The position numbers and the translations under genes were made by a program. The notes below the pieces were generated by a model. The model made no database searches and was not told the DNA's origin. It worked only from the letters and a program-made list of their open reading frames with translations. A DNA stretch of 64,000 nucleotides from Mesorhizobium kowhaii (GTDB taxonomy: Bacteria; Pseudomonadota; Alphaproteobacteria; Rhizobiales; Rhizobiaceae): assembly GCF_003253745.1 (NCBI RefSeq), contig NZ_MZXV01000050.1, forward strand, positions 62,001 through 126,000, in the 5' to 3' direction. Shown piece after piece: positions 44,380 through 52,155 of this stretch (position 1 is the first letter of the stretch; each line of letters starts with the position of its first letter).

Positions 44380-44520
44380 CTACTTCGCGGCATCCTCGAT
44401 CACACGAGCGACCGCGGTCGGCTGCGAGATGAAGACCGCGTGGCGAACCGATGCCAACCTGAGCGATACCTTCGTGCAATAGCTTGTCACGCGGGAAATC
44501 CGGATCATCGGGGCCACATG
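44380..44520 (-). pseudogene. Alpha/beta hydrolase remnant, C-terminal end
   Basis: One minus-strand frame ends RHAVFISQPTAVARVIEDAAK then stop (read in segments). The HAVFISQPxAVAxxIxxAA pattern is the tail of small alpha/beta hydrolases, including the catalytic histidine region. Upstream sequence no longer reads as a hydrolase, so only the end survives. The intact hydrolase at 44582 is on the other strand and of a different subgroup. Confidence 0.45.
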
Positions 44521-44581
44521 CGAGTAAATCGGTAGGACCCCCAATGATTGACGTTCGCTGCCATCGAAGGAGGAGTTTCCA

Positions 44582-45628
44582 ATGGACGCCTTGGACGAAG
44601 TCGACCAGCACCGCCGCCGTTTCGTTTCCGCCGCCGCGATCGCCCTTGCTGCCGCCCAATTCGGTTTGACGGATTCTGCGATTGCTGAAGAGAAAACAGC
44701 AACGCCCGCAATCAAACCTGGAACAAACGTGTCCTTTGGACCGCTGAAGCAGATCGATACCGAGATCCTCAATATTGGATATGTCGAGGCTGGCGCCGAG
44801 AGTGACCCCGCGGTCTTTCTCCTGCATGGCTGGCCCTATGACATCCACAGCTTTGTCGATGTCACCCCCATGTTGGTCTCGGCAGGCTATCGCGTCATCA
44901 TTCCATATCTGCGCGGCTATGGCACAACGCGATTTCAGTCGAACGAAACTGTTCGCAACGGCCAGCCGTCGGCACTGGCGGTCGATCTGGTCGCCCTGAT
45001 GGATGCTCTCAAGATCGACAAGCCAATTCTAGCCGGCTTTGATTGGGGCGCGCGAACCGCCGACATCGTTGCCGCACTCTGGCCCGAGCGGTGCAAAGCG
45101 TTGGTAGCCGTCAGCGGCTATCTGATCGGCAACCAGAAGGCCGGCAAGGTGCCGTTGCCGCCGAAGGCTGAGCTGCAATGGTGGTATCAGTTTTACCTCG
45201 CCACGGAACGCGGAAGCGCCGGCTACGAAAAGTACAGGCGTGACTTTACCAAGCTGATTTGGCAGCTCGCATCGCCGCAGTGGAAGTTCGACGATGCCAC
45301 TTTCGAGCGAAGCGCGGCGGCCTTCGACAATCCGGACCATGTCGCGATCGTGGTCCACAATTACCGCTGGAAGCTCGGCCTCACGGAGGGCGAGGCAAAA
45401 TATGACCGGCTGGAAGAGCAACTCGCCGCTGCGCCGGTCATCGGCGTTCCGACAATCACCCTCGAGGGTGATGCAAACGGCGCCCCGCATCCAGAAGCCG
45501 GCGCATATGCCAAGAAGTTCTCAGGCAAATATTCGCATCGCCTCATCACCGGAGGGATCGGTCACAACTTGCCGCAGGAAGCTCCTCAGGCCTTTGTCCA
45601 GGCGATCCTTGACGTTGGCGTTTCCTGA
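44582..45628 (+). CDS. Exported alpha/beta hydrolase (epoxide/haloalkane hydrolase-like)
   Basis: A 348-residue protein after AAGGAGG. The N-terminus (HRRRFVSAAAIALAAAQFG) looks like a Tat signal peptide. The hydrolase core has the oxyanion HGWPYD, the nucleophile elbow AGFDWGAR with aspartate rather than serine, as in epoxide hydrolases and haloalkane dehalogenases, and the base in GGIGHNLPQEAP. Substrate unknown. A strong hairpin terminator follows at 45637. An export signal on this fold suggests a periplasmic role. Confidence 0.85.
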   Translation: MDALDEVDQHRRRFVSAAAIALAAAQFGLTDSAIAEEKTATPAIKPGTNVSFGPLKQIDTEILNIGYVEAGAESDPAVFLLHGWPYDIHSFVDVTPMLVSAGYRVIIPYLRGYGTTRFQSNETVRNGQPSALAVDLVALMDALKIDKPILAGFDWGARTADIVAALWPERCKALVAVSGYLIGNQKAGKVPLPPKAELQWWYQFYLATERGSAGYEKYRRDFTKLIWQLASPQWKFDDATFERSAAAFDNPDHVAIVVHNYRWKLGLTEGEAKYDRLEEQLAAAPVIGVPTITLEGDANGAPHPEAGAYAKKFSGKYSHRLITGGIGHNLPQEAPQAFVQAILDVGVS

Positions 45629-45636
45629 ATCTGCGT

Positions 45637-45664
45637 GGCGAACCGGGCTCGTGCCCGGTTCGCC
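45637..45664. terminator. Bidirectional rho-independent-type hairpin
   Basis: GGCGAACCGGGC (45637-45648), four-base loop TCGT, then GCCCGGTTCGCC (45653-45664): a perfect 12-base stem. It lies between the convergent hydrolase (stop at 45628) and response regulator (stop at 45674), so it can end both transcripts. Confidence 0.85.
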
Positions 45665-45673
45665 GTGCTGAGG

Positions 45674-46357
45674 TCATCCGATGACGCGCTGGTCGCGAAA
45701 GTTGTTTGCTTCGCCATGAGGTGACGTTAGCCCCAGTCTCGCGGCGATGTTCACCATGTCGGGGAGTGAGCGCGCATCCATCTTTCGCATCACCTGGCCT
45801 CGGTGCGCCTTCACAGTGATCTCGCTGATGCCGAGCTCGAAGGCGATCTGCTTGTTCAACAGCCCTGAAACGACCAAGACCATGACCTCTCGCTCGCGTC
45901 GGCTGAGCGTCTTGTGACGGTCCCGCAACGTGCGAACTTCGAGGTCCAATGCAAACGCAGCCCTGCTCAGTTCCAGCGCATGCTCGATCGCGGTGAGCAG
46001 AACGTCTTCGCTGAAGGGCTTCATCAGGAACTCGACCGCGCCGGCCTTCATTGCCTTGACCGTCATTGGCACGTTTCCGTAGCCGGTCACGAAGATGATA
46101 GGCATATCGGCGCGGTCGACGGAGACCAGCCTCTGCAGGTCGAGCCCGTTCAGGTCGGGAAGATGGACGTCCAGGATCAGGCAGTTGGGGACAAGCGCCC
46201 GGGAGCGAGAGAGGAACTCCCGAGCGGATTTGAATGTCTCCGGTTGCCAGCCGGCGTGGCTGATGAGCAACTCCAGCGATTCGCGGATACAGACATCATC
46301 ATCGACGACGAACACAACAGGTGTTTCGTTCGAGATGGACGGCGGCTTCTCTCTCAT
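45674..46357 (-). CDS. FixJ/NarL-type response regulator
   Basis: A 227-residue protein from the ATG at 46357. The receiver domain has VVDDDVCIRESLELL, the phospho-acceptor aspartate in CLILDVHLPDLNG and the conserved lysine in AVEFLMKPFSED. The C-terminal LuxR-type helix-turn-helix has LSRREREVMVLVVSGLLNKQ and GISEITVKAHRGQVM. This is the FixJ/NodW layout. No sensor kinase is next to it, so it is an orphan here. Its target is unknown. Confidence 0.88.
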   Translation of the reverse strand: MREKPPSISNETPVVFVVDDDVCIRESLELLISHAGWQPETFKSAREFLSRSRALVPNCLILDVHLPDLNGLDLQRLVSVDRADMPIIFVTGYGNVPMTVKAMKAGAVEFLMKPFSEDVLLTAIEHALELSRAAFALDLEVRTLRDRHKTLSRREREVMVLVVSGLLNKQIAFELGISEITVKAHRGQVMRKMDARSLPDMVNIAARLGLTSPHGEANNFRDQRVIG

Positions 46358-46475
46358 TGCCAATGCAGCCGCCACATCCCGCCGTCACCGACATGTCGGG
46401 AAGGCTCGCCGTAAGATTTTTCGGTCAAAATGCCCCGCAACGCGCGTCGGTATTTCATCGTGACCTCCATGTGTC

Positions 46476-46949
46476 CTAGGCGGCGACTTCAAAAACGAGC
46501 TCGACTTCGATCGGCAGGCCGAGGGGCAGGCTGGCGACGCCGAGAACGACGCGGCCCGAGAGCATCCCGGTGCCAAAGACCTTGACGAGCAGCTCGGACG
46601 CTCCGTCGGCGACTTTGGGATGGTCCCGGAAGTCGCCTTCCGTCGCAATGTAGACGCCGAGCTTCGCCACGCCGGTTATCTTGTCCAGCGAGCCGAGATG
46701 CGCCTTGGCGGCGGACAAGGCGTTGAGGCAAGCAATCTCCGCCGCCTTTCGCCCGTCCTCCGCCGACAGCGCGCCGCCGACGCGTCCGACATATTGCGGC
46801 TCGCGCCCAACGACCGGCAGCATGCCGCTCGGATAGAGCAGGTTGCCGATCTTCACGGTCTCGACATAGGCACCGAAGGGGGTGGGCGGCGGGGGAAGCG
46901 CGATGCCGAGATCGCTCAGGCGCTGTTCCGCGCTGGCTTGCGTGCTCAT
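46476..46949 (-). CDS. RidA/YjgF-family protein
   Basis: A 157-residue protein from the ATG at 46949 (46961 is also in frame). It has FGAYVETVKIGNLLYPSGM, AAEIACLNALSAAKAHLG and VVLGVASLPLGLPIEVELVFE. The usual RidA arginine before the E-x-E ending is replaced (GLPIEVELV), as in the longer YjgF subgroups. RidA proteins deaminate reactive enamine/imine intermediates. It is the last gene of the CMD-SDR-RidA operon and its start overlaps the SDR stop region. Confidence 0.85.
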   Translation of the reverse strand: MSTQASAEQRLSDLGIALPPPPTPFGAYVETVKIGNLLYPSGMLPVVGREPQYVGRVGGALSAEDGRKAAEIACLNALSAAKAHLGSLDKITGVAKLGVYIATEGDFRDHPKVADGASELLVKVFGTGMLSGRVVLGVASLPLGLPIEVELVFEVAA

Positions 46950-46954
46950 CGCGG

Positions 46955-47680
46955 TCACCATCTTCCCAGATGTGCGCCGCCATCGACGTTCAGCACCTCT
47001 CCGGTAATGCGCGGCGCCTCTGTCAGGAACAGGACCGCATCTACGATTTCCTGAACACTGGAGATGCTATGCATCGGCGAGAGCGTGTTCAGAAAGTCCT
47101 TCGGGTTGTCCTTGTGCAGCGGCGTGTCGACAACGCCGGGGGCGACCGTGTTGGCGCGGATCTGCTGCCTCGCATATTCCATGGCGATATTCTTCGACAT
47201 CGCTTCGATGCCTCCCTTGGTCAGCATGGCGACCGAGGCGTTCACGCCGGCGATCGGGCGATCCACCATAGGTGTGGTGATGCTGACGATGCTGCCACCG
47301 CGCTTCTGCGCCAGCATCTGCCGCACGACGCGCTGTGTGAGGTGCAGAAACCCTTCGAGATTCGTTGCCGCGAGGCGGCGGTAATCTTCGATCGTGTAGT
47401 CGATGAAGGGCTTGGTGAAGAAGATCCCGGCATTGTTGACCAGGGCGTCAATCGAGCCGAACCGCGCAAGCGCGGTTTCGACGACGGCCTTGGCCGTCTC
47501 CGGGTCGGCGATGTCGCCATCGACGCGGGCCAGGCGGTCGGATGCGTTGAGCTCCGCCGACTGGCTGACCTGCCGCGAGGTCGCGACGACGTTGTAGCCC
47601 CTTTCGAGAAAGCTGTTGGTGAGGCCGGCACCGATGCCTTGAGAGGCGCCGGTGATGACGGCCGTTTTCTGCGTCTGCAT
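46955..47680 (-). CDS. Short-chain dehydrogenase/reductase
   Basis: A 241-residue SDR from the ATG at 47680, seven bases after GGAG. The NAD(P)-binding motif is TGASQGIGAGL, followed by NNAGIFFTKP, the catalytic serine in SIVSITTPMV, and a tail with a VNVDGGAH-like motif (EVLNVDGGAHLG). The usual YxxxK is less clear (SVAMLTKGGIEAMSK: the tyrosine is replaced by leucine or methionine), so activity may be altered. It lies two bases after the CMD gene and overlaps the ridA start. Confidence 0.85.
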   Translation of the reverse strand: MQTQKTAVITGASQGIGAGLTNSFLERGYNVVATSRQVSQSAELNASDRLARVDGDIADPETAKAVVETALARFGSIDALVNNAGIFFTKPFIDYTIEDYRRLAATNLEGFLHLTQRVVRQMLAQKRGGSIVSITTPMVDRPIAGVNASVAMLTKGGIEAMSKNIAMEYARQQIRANTVAPGVVDTPLHKDNPKDFLNTLSPMHSISSVQEIVDAVLFLTEAPRITGEVLNVDGGAHLGRW

Positions 47681-47682
47681 TT

Positions 47683-48252
47683 TCATCTCCAATGATAGGG
47701 CAGCGTCACTTGCTGCGTTTCGGCCTCGAAGGCCGGGTCGATCGAGATCGGGTTCAAGTGGTCGAGGCAGTTGCTCATCGTCTTCAGCGCGATGCCGGCC
47801 AGGATCTCCATCAAGGCCACGATGTCGTAGCCGGCGTCGAAGAAGGCCTTCTTCGCGGCCTCCGAGACGTAGCCGTGATCGCTGGCGAGCTCTCGTGTAA
47901 CCGTCACCAGCGCGTCCTGTTTCGGATCTGCCAGCAGTGACCGGTTACGGATCGCGTCAATGGCCGCCGCCTCGAGATGCAATGCCTTCAGCGCCGTCGC
48001 ATGCACGGCGACACAGTAGAGGCATCTGTTCGCCACCGACGCCGTCAGCAGGATCATCTCCCGCTCCCTGGCGCTGAATGACGATTTCTCCCAGGCAGTG
48101 TCGAGGGTCAGGTAGCCGTTCAGCATCGCCGGAGAATTGGCGAACGTCGCCATGAGGTTCGGCACGAAGCCGAACCGTTCGCGGATGGCCCGGAGGTTTT
48201 CTTTCGAACTTTCCGGGGCCGTTTCGTCTGTCTGTGGCTTGAGCGTCTTCAT
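47683..48252 (-). CDS. Carboxymuconolactone decarboxylase/AhpD-family protein
   Basis: A 189-residue helical protein with RERFGFVPNLMATFANSP, AREREMILLTASVANRC and the redox pair NRCLYCVAVH, the AhpD-type CxxC with downstream histidine. Such proteins act as alkylhydroperoxidase-like reductases or decarboxylases. It heads the CMD-SDR-RidA operon, read divergently from the LysR gene at 48423, which is the likely regulator. Confidence 0.87.
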   Translation of the reverse strand: MKTLKPQTDETAPESSKENLRAIRERFGFVPNLMATFANSPAMLNGYLTLDTAWEKSSFSAREREMILLTASVANRCLYCVAVHATALKALHLEAAAIDAIRNRSLLADPKQDALVTVTRELASDHGYVSEAAKKAFFDAGYDIVALMEILAGIALKTMSNCLDHLNPISIDPAFEAETQQVTLPYHWR

Positions 48253-48267
48253 GATTGCGGCAGCCCC

Positions 48268-48324
48268 CTAGGCGACCAGGCTCGCCGTGGCTTCGCCGAA
48301 GATGATGACGATCTTGTCGGTCAT
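48268..48324 (-). CDS. Possible 18-codon leader or gene remnant
   Basis: A short frame MTDKIVIIFGEATASLVA ends in TAG, preceded by GGAGAAACCAT at ribosome-site distance. The first residues look like the start of a nucleotide-binding protein, so it may be a decayed gene. It could also be a leader peptide for the downstream CMD gene. Evidence for expression is only the ribosome site. Confidence 0.3.
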   Translation of the reverse strand: MTDKIVIIFGEATASLVA

Positions 48325-48422
48325 ATGGTTTCTCCATGGGGCTGGATTGCCCCCATGAGCCCTATATGGCGCAGCCAAGATTTCTCGATTAGGCGGAAAT
48401 ATCTGGAATATCTTTTGCACCC

Positions 48423-49340
48423 ATGCAAAAGTCTGACATGGCCGATCTAAACGACATCGCCGTCTTCGTAAGGGTTGCGCAGTTCGAGAGCTTCAGCCGC
48501 GCCGCGCATGCGCTCGGCATGCCCGTCTCCACCGTCAGCCGCAAGGTGACGGCGCTGGAGGAACGGCTCGGCGTGACCCTGCTGCAGCGGACGACGCGCA
48601 AGCTCAGCCTGACGGCGCAGGGCCGCGCCTACTACAATCAATGCAGCGAGCCGTTGAGCGATCTCTTCGACGCGGAACGGGTGCTTACCCAGACCCAGAA
48701 GAAGCCGGAGGGCCTTCTGCGGATTTCCGCGCCAGTCATCCTTGGCCAGGAGGCGTTCTATGAATTCCTGTCCTCGTTTCTGAAGACCTATCCGCGCATC
48801 CAGGCCGACCTGTTCATCACCAACCTGTTCCTGGATCTGATAGCCGAGAATGTCGACGTCGCCATCCGCTTTGGCGAATTGCGGGATTCGAGCCTGATTG
48901 CCCAGCGCATCGGAAAGAGCGTGCGCTATGTCGTCGCCGCGCCGGAGTATCTGCACGGTCGGCTTCCGCCATCACGGCCCGAGGACCTGCGCCAACACCA
49001 ATGCGTCCTCTTGCAGGCGCGCAACAACGAGGTGGAATGGCATCTGGTCAACGGCAAGAAATCCATCAAGCTCCATGTCTCGGGGCCGGTGGCGGCGAGA
49101 GATTTCCAGGCGGTGAGCGCTTTCACCTATCGGGGCCACGGCATCGGCCTGCTGCCATCCACCTATTGCGATGCTCAGATCGCGAGTGGCGAACTCGTCC
49201 GGCTTCTGCCTGACTGGTCTTCGCCGGAAATCTTCGTGCATGCCGTCTATCCGACCCGCCGATTTCTACCGGCGAAGCTGCAGGTATTCCTCGAGGAGCT
49301 GAAGGCCTGGAAGAGTCCCCTGTGGATTCCGCTGCGATGA
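48423..49340 (+). CDS. LysR-family transcriptional regulator
   Basis: A 305-residue protein (an alternative ATG is at 48438). The N-terminal helix-turn-helix reads FVRVAQFESFSRAAHALGM then STVSRKVTALEERLGVTLL. The substrate-binding half has GLLRISAPVILGQEAF and a normal type 2 periplasmic-binding fold. LysR proteins usually control the divergent operon, here CMD-SDR-RidA. The intergenic region has ATAT-CTGGA-ATAT near 48399-48411, a candidate dyad. Confidence 0.88.
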   Translation: MQKSDMADLNDIAVFVRVAQFESFSRAAHALGMPVSTVSRKVTALEERLGVTLLQRTTRKLSLTAQGRAYYNQCSEPLSDLFDAERVLTQTQKKPEGLLRISAPVILGQEAFYEFLSSFLKTYPRIQADLFITNLFLDLIAENVDVAIRFGELRDSSLIAQRIGKSVRYVVAAPEYLHGRLPPSRPEDLRQHQCVLLQARNNEVEWHLVNGKKSIKLHVSGPVAARDFQAVSAFTYRGHGIGLLPSTYCDAQIASGELVRLLPDWSSPEIFVHAVYPTRRFLPAKLQVFLEELKAWKSPLWIPLR

Positions 49341-49453
49341 CCATGGCGGCCGCCTGGATTCGCGTGGCCTCAGCCGTCCATCACCTCTGGACGGGCCAAA
49401 GCCCTCGCGAGCGGCAACACACGGTTGCGTGGATCGCCTGAACGGAAGCCGGA

Positions 49454-50575
49454 TTATGGAAAGAGCGGCGGTAGCGCGTCGCACTGCGGGCTCTCCCGGA
49501 CGCGAGGTTCACCCACTGGGACCACTGCTGGTTTCGGCCGGTTCGGAAGGCTGGCGCCGTCGTCCTTGTAGTAATAGCTGTAGCCGTTGATGGCCGGGGC
49601 GCCGCCAAGATGCGCGTAGAGAACTCTGGAGCCCTCGGGGAAGAAGCCTTTCCTGGTCAGATCGATCAGGCCCTGCATCGATTTCCCCTCGTACACCGGA
49701 TCGGTGATCATGGCCTCCGTGCGGGCCGCCAACCGGATCGCATCGTTCGTGGCGTCCGACGGAACGCCATAGGCCGGATAGGCATAGTCGGGATTGATCA
49801 CGATTTCGTCGTCGCGCACAGCGCGGCCCAGCCCGACGAGGGCGGCGGTGTCGTCGACGATGCGGCGGACCTGCGCGCGGGTCTGGTCTGGTGTCCCGGA
49901 GGCGTCGATGCCAATCACCCGGTCGGCACGGTCTTGTGCGGAAAAGCCAACGATCATGCCGGCCTGCGTCGAACCGGTCACGACGCACACAATGATGTAG
50001 TCGAAGGCGAAGCCGAGTTCGGCCTCCTGCCTGGCGACCTCCTCGGCGAAGCCGACATAGCCCAGCCCGCCGAACTTATGCACCGAGGCGCCGGCCGGGA
50101 TCGGATAGGGTTTGCCGCCTGCGTCCTTCACCGACTGGATCGCGTCCTCCCAGCTCTTGCGGATGCCGATGTCGAAGCCGTCGTCGACGAGCCGGCAGTC
50201 CGCACCCATCAGGCGCGTCATCAGGATGTTTCCGACTCGATCGTAGACCGCATCATAGTGGGGCACCCACTTCTCCTGGATCACCACGCATTTCATGCCG
50301 ATCTTGGCGGCCGTCGCGGCGACCATGCGCGTGTGGTTCGACTGGACGCCGCCAATCGACACCAGCGTGTCGGCGCCGGATGCGATTGCGTCCGGCACAA
50401 TGTATTCCAGCTTTCGCAGTTTGTTTCCGCCCATTGCGAGCCCGGAATTGCAATCGTCGCGCTTGGCGTAGACTTGTACTTTTCCGTCCAGTGCCGCGCT
50501 CAGCTGCGGCAGATGCTCGATTGGCGTCGGGCCGAATGTCAGCGGATAACGTTCGAAATTTCCGAGAAGTGACAC
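49454..50575 (-). CDS. acdS: 1-aminocyclopropane-1-carboxylate (ACC) deaminase
   Basis: A 373-residue PLP enzyme that breaks the ethylene precursor ACC into 2-oxobutanoate and ammonia, lowering plant ethylene. It starts with a GTG at 50575 (VSLLGNFERYPLTFGPTPIE). The PLP lysine is in MGGNKLRKLEY, the substrate serine in GGVQSNHTR, and the diagnostic ACC-deaminase residues appear as DPVYEGKSMQG and YAHLGGAPAING, which separate it from D-cysteine desulfhydrases. Known AcdS proteins end near NGYSYYYKD (about 338 residues); here some 34 proline-rich residues are added, probably by loss of the old stop. The divergent acdR gene is the expected regulator. Confidence 0.95.
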   Translation of the reverse strand: MSLLGNFERYPLTFGPTPIEHLPQLSAALDGKVQVYAKRDDCNSGLAMGGNKLRKLEYIVPDAIASGADTLVSIGGVQSNHTRMVAATAAKIGMKCVVIQEKWVPHYDAVYDRVGNILMTRLMGADCRLVDDGFDIGIRKSWEDAIQSVKDAGGKPYPIPAGASVHKFGGLGYVGFAEEVARQEAELGFAFDYIIVCVVTGSTQAGMIVGFSAQDRADRVIGIDASGTPDQTRAQVRRIVDDTAALVGLGRAVRDDEIVINPDYAYPAYGVPSDATNDAIRLAARTEAMITDPVYEGKSMQGLIDLTRKGFFPEGSRVLYAHLGGAPAINGYSYYYKDDGASLPNRPKPAVVPVGEPRVRESPQCDALPPLFP

Positions 50576-50721
50576 CGATCTGTCTCCGCCGTGGTCGTTT
50601 TCGATTAACCGAGAATAGGCGAAATCATGCGAAAGGTGCTCTCGAATTTGCCTCCAAAATCCTCACATGCTGCATCATTTCATGATATCTATGGTCTTAT
50701 CATCCGAAGAGGCTCATATAA

Positions 50722-51198
50722 ATGGAAGAATCTTCCACTCAAGCTCTCGACCGTATCGACATAAAAATCCTGCGCGCCCTGCAGGACGAGGGACGGCTGA
50801 CCAATGCGGACCTGGCGACCCGCGTGAATGTCAGCGCCGCCACCTGCCATCGGCGCACGCAACGCCTGTTCGATGAGGGCTACATCACCGGGGTTCGGGC
50901 GGAGATCGCGCCCGCGGCGGTGGGACTTGGCGCGCTGGTGATGGTCGGCGTTGTACTCGACCGCTCGACACCCGAAAGCTTCGCCGCTTTCGAGGAGGCC
51001 GTGCACAAGCTCAAAGAGGTCTTGGATTGCAATCTCGTGGCGGGCGACTTCGACTATCTGTTGAAGATACGCGTTCGCGACATGGCGGATTTCAACAAGC
51101 TTCATGGGCAGAAGCTGATCGCGCTACCTGGTGTTCGGCAAACCCGGACTTTCTTTGTCATGAAGGAGGTCAAGGAGAATGCCCGACTTCCGTTTTGA
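50722..51198 (+). CDS. acdR: AcdR, Lrp/AsnC-type regulator of ACC deaminase
   Basis: A 158-residue protein with LDRIDIKILRALQDEGRLTN, a helix-turn-helix (ATCHRRTQRLFDEGYI) and an AsnC-type ligand-binding domain (DCNLVAGDFDYLLKIRVRD). It is divergent from acdS with a 146-base gap, the standard arrangement for AcdR, which activates acdS in response to ACC. This differs from the NifA-controlled acdS reported on symbiosis islands. Confidence 0.88.
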   Translation: MEESSTQALDRIDIKILRALQDEGRLTNADLATRVNVSAATCHRRTQRLFDEGYITGVRAEIAPAAVGLGALVMVGVVLDRSTPESFAAFEEAVHKLKEVLDCNLVAGDFDYLLKIRVRDMADFNKLHGQKLIALPGVRQTRTFFVMKEVKENARLPF

Positions 51199-51249
51199 CA
51201 GGCCGCAACTCAATGACGCGCCGCGCGAGAAATGACGACGCTCTGCTGG

Positions 51250-51700
51250 CTAGCTCGACAGGTCGGCAATCAATTCGGCGTCAGTTTTCCGGTTGATTGC
51301 GAACGCGCCAGAGGCGCCCCCTGACCGGCCCATTGAGCGCCGTAGCCGAAGTCGCCGACCAGCTTTGCCGCAGCGTTCAGTGATTTTCCCGCGTCTTTCG
51401 GGGATGTCGCTCGGGGCTACGCCCGCGCCGATCCGTGAAACGGTTTGTGAGACAGCGCGCTGGACGCCCGGAAATTGCACGCGTCATGACCGTATGGTTG
51501 GCGGCTTCACTTTGCAAAGCATCGCGATACCCTTGATCCGCGGCGGATTCGTCAGTGAGCACGAACGCCGTGCCTAGCTGTGCAGCGCTAGCTCCCAACC
51601 GGAGCACGGCCGCGATAGAGGCGCCGTCCATGATCCCACCAGCAGCAATTGCCGGCACAGCCAGTTCGCGCACGAGCGGCGTTCTTTTGAAGCGGAGACA
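51250..51700 (-). pseudogene. Nitronate monooxygenase remnant with frameshifts
   Basis: On the minus strand one frame reads VPAIAAGGIMDGASIAAVLR, LGASAAQLGTAFVLTDESAA and HTVMTRAISGRPARCLTNRF, the flavin-binding core of nitronate monooxygenases (2-nitropropane dioxygenases). Then the match moves to another frame (VGDFGYGAQWAGQGAPLAR) and again to a third (DAELIADLSS). At least two frameshifts and a missing N-terminal half make this a clear relic. The rest of the gap up to 52155 has no gene. Confidence 0.7.
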
Positions 51701-52155
51701 CAGCGTGCGTATTCCGGGCAACCCCACAGGAGCGATCCGCGCAGCAGCCGAGTCCATTCGGGGGTTTCGCGCGATCCATCTCAGCGCCGCTTCAAATGAT
51801 GGCAACATCCTCCTCGGACCGCGCCTCCGCCTACGCCGACGCTGGCGACGCTTCACCTGCGTCGGTGAGCGGGACGCCGCCGCCGATCGCGCGGTATCGG
51901 CCGCCAGAAACCGTGACGAGCGAATAAAGGGGGCTATCTCTGGTGTTTTTGGCGAAATGCAGCTGCCGTTGAACGCGATAAGGAAGGTCGAATCGCAGAG
52001 CAGTTGGCTGTCGAACCTGGTACGGACGCGCCGCTTACTCAATTGGGCGATGCAGCTTACGCTCTATTTGGTACTCACTACTGCTGATCGATTTTGTTAG
52101 GCTCACGCCGTGAGCTTTGTGCTGCGCGTGGTCAGTGAGTCATGGAGGTCCAGTC

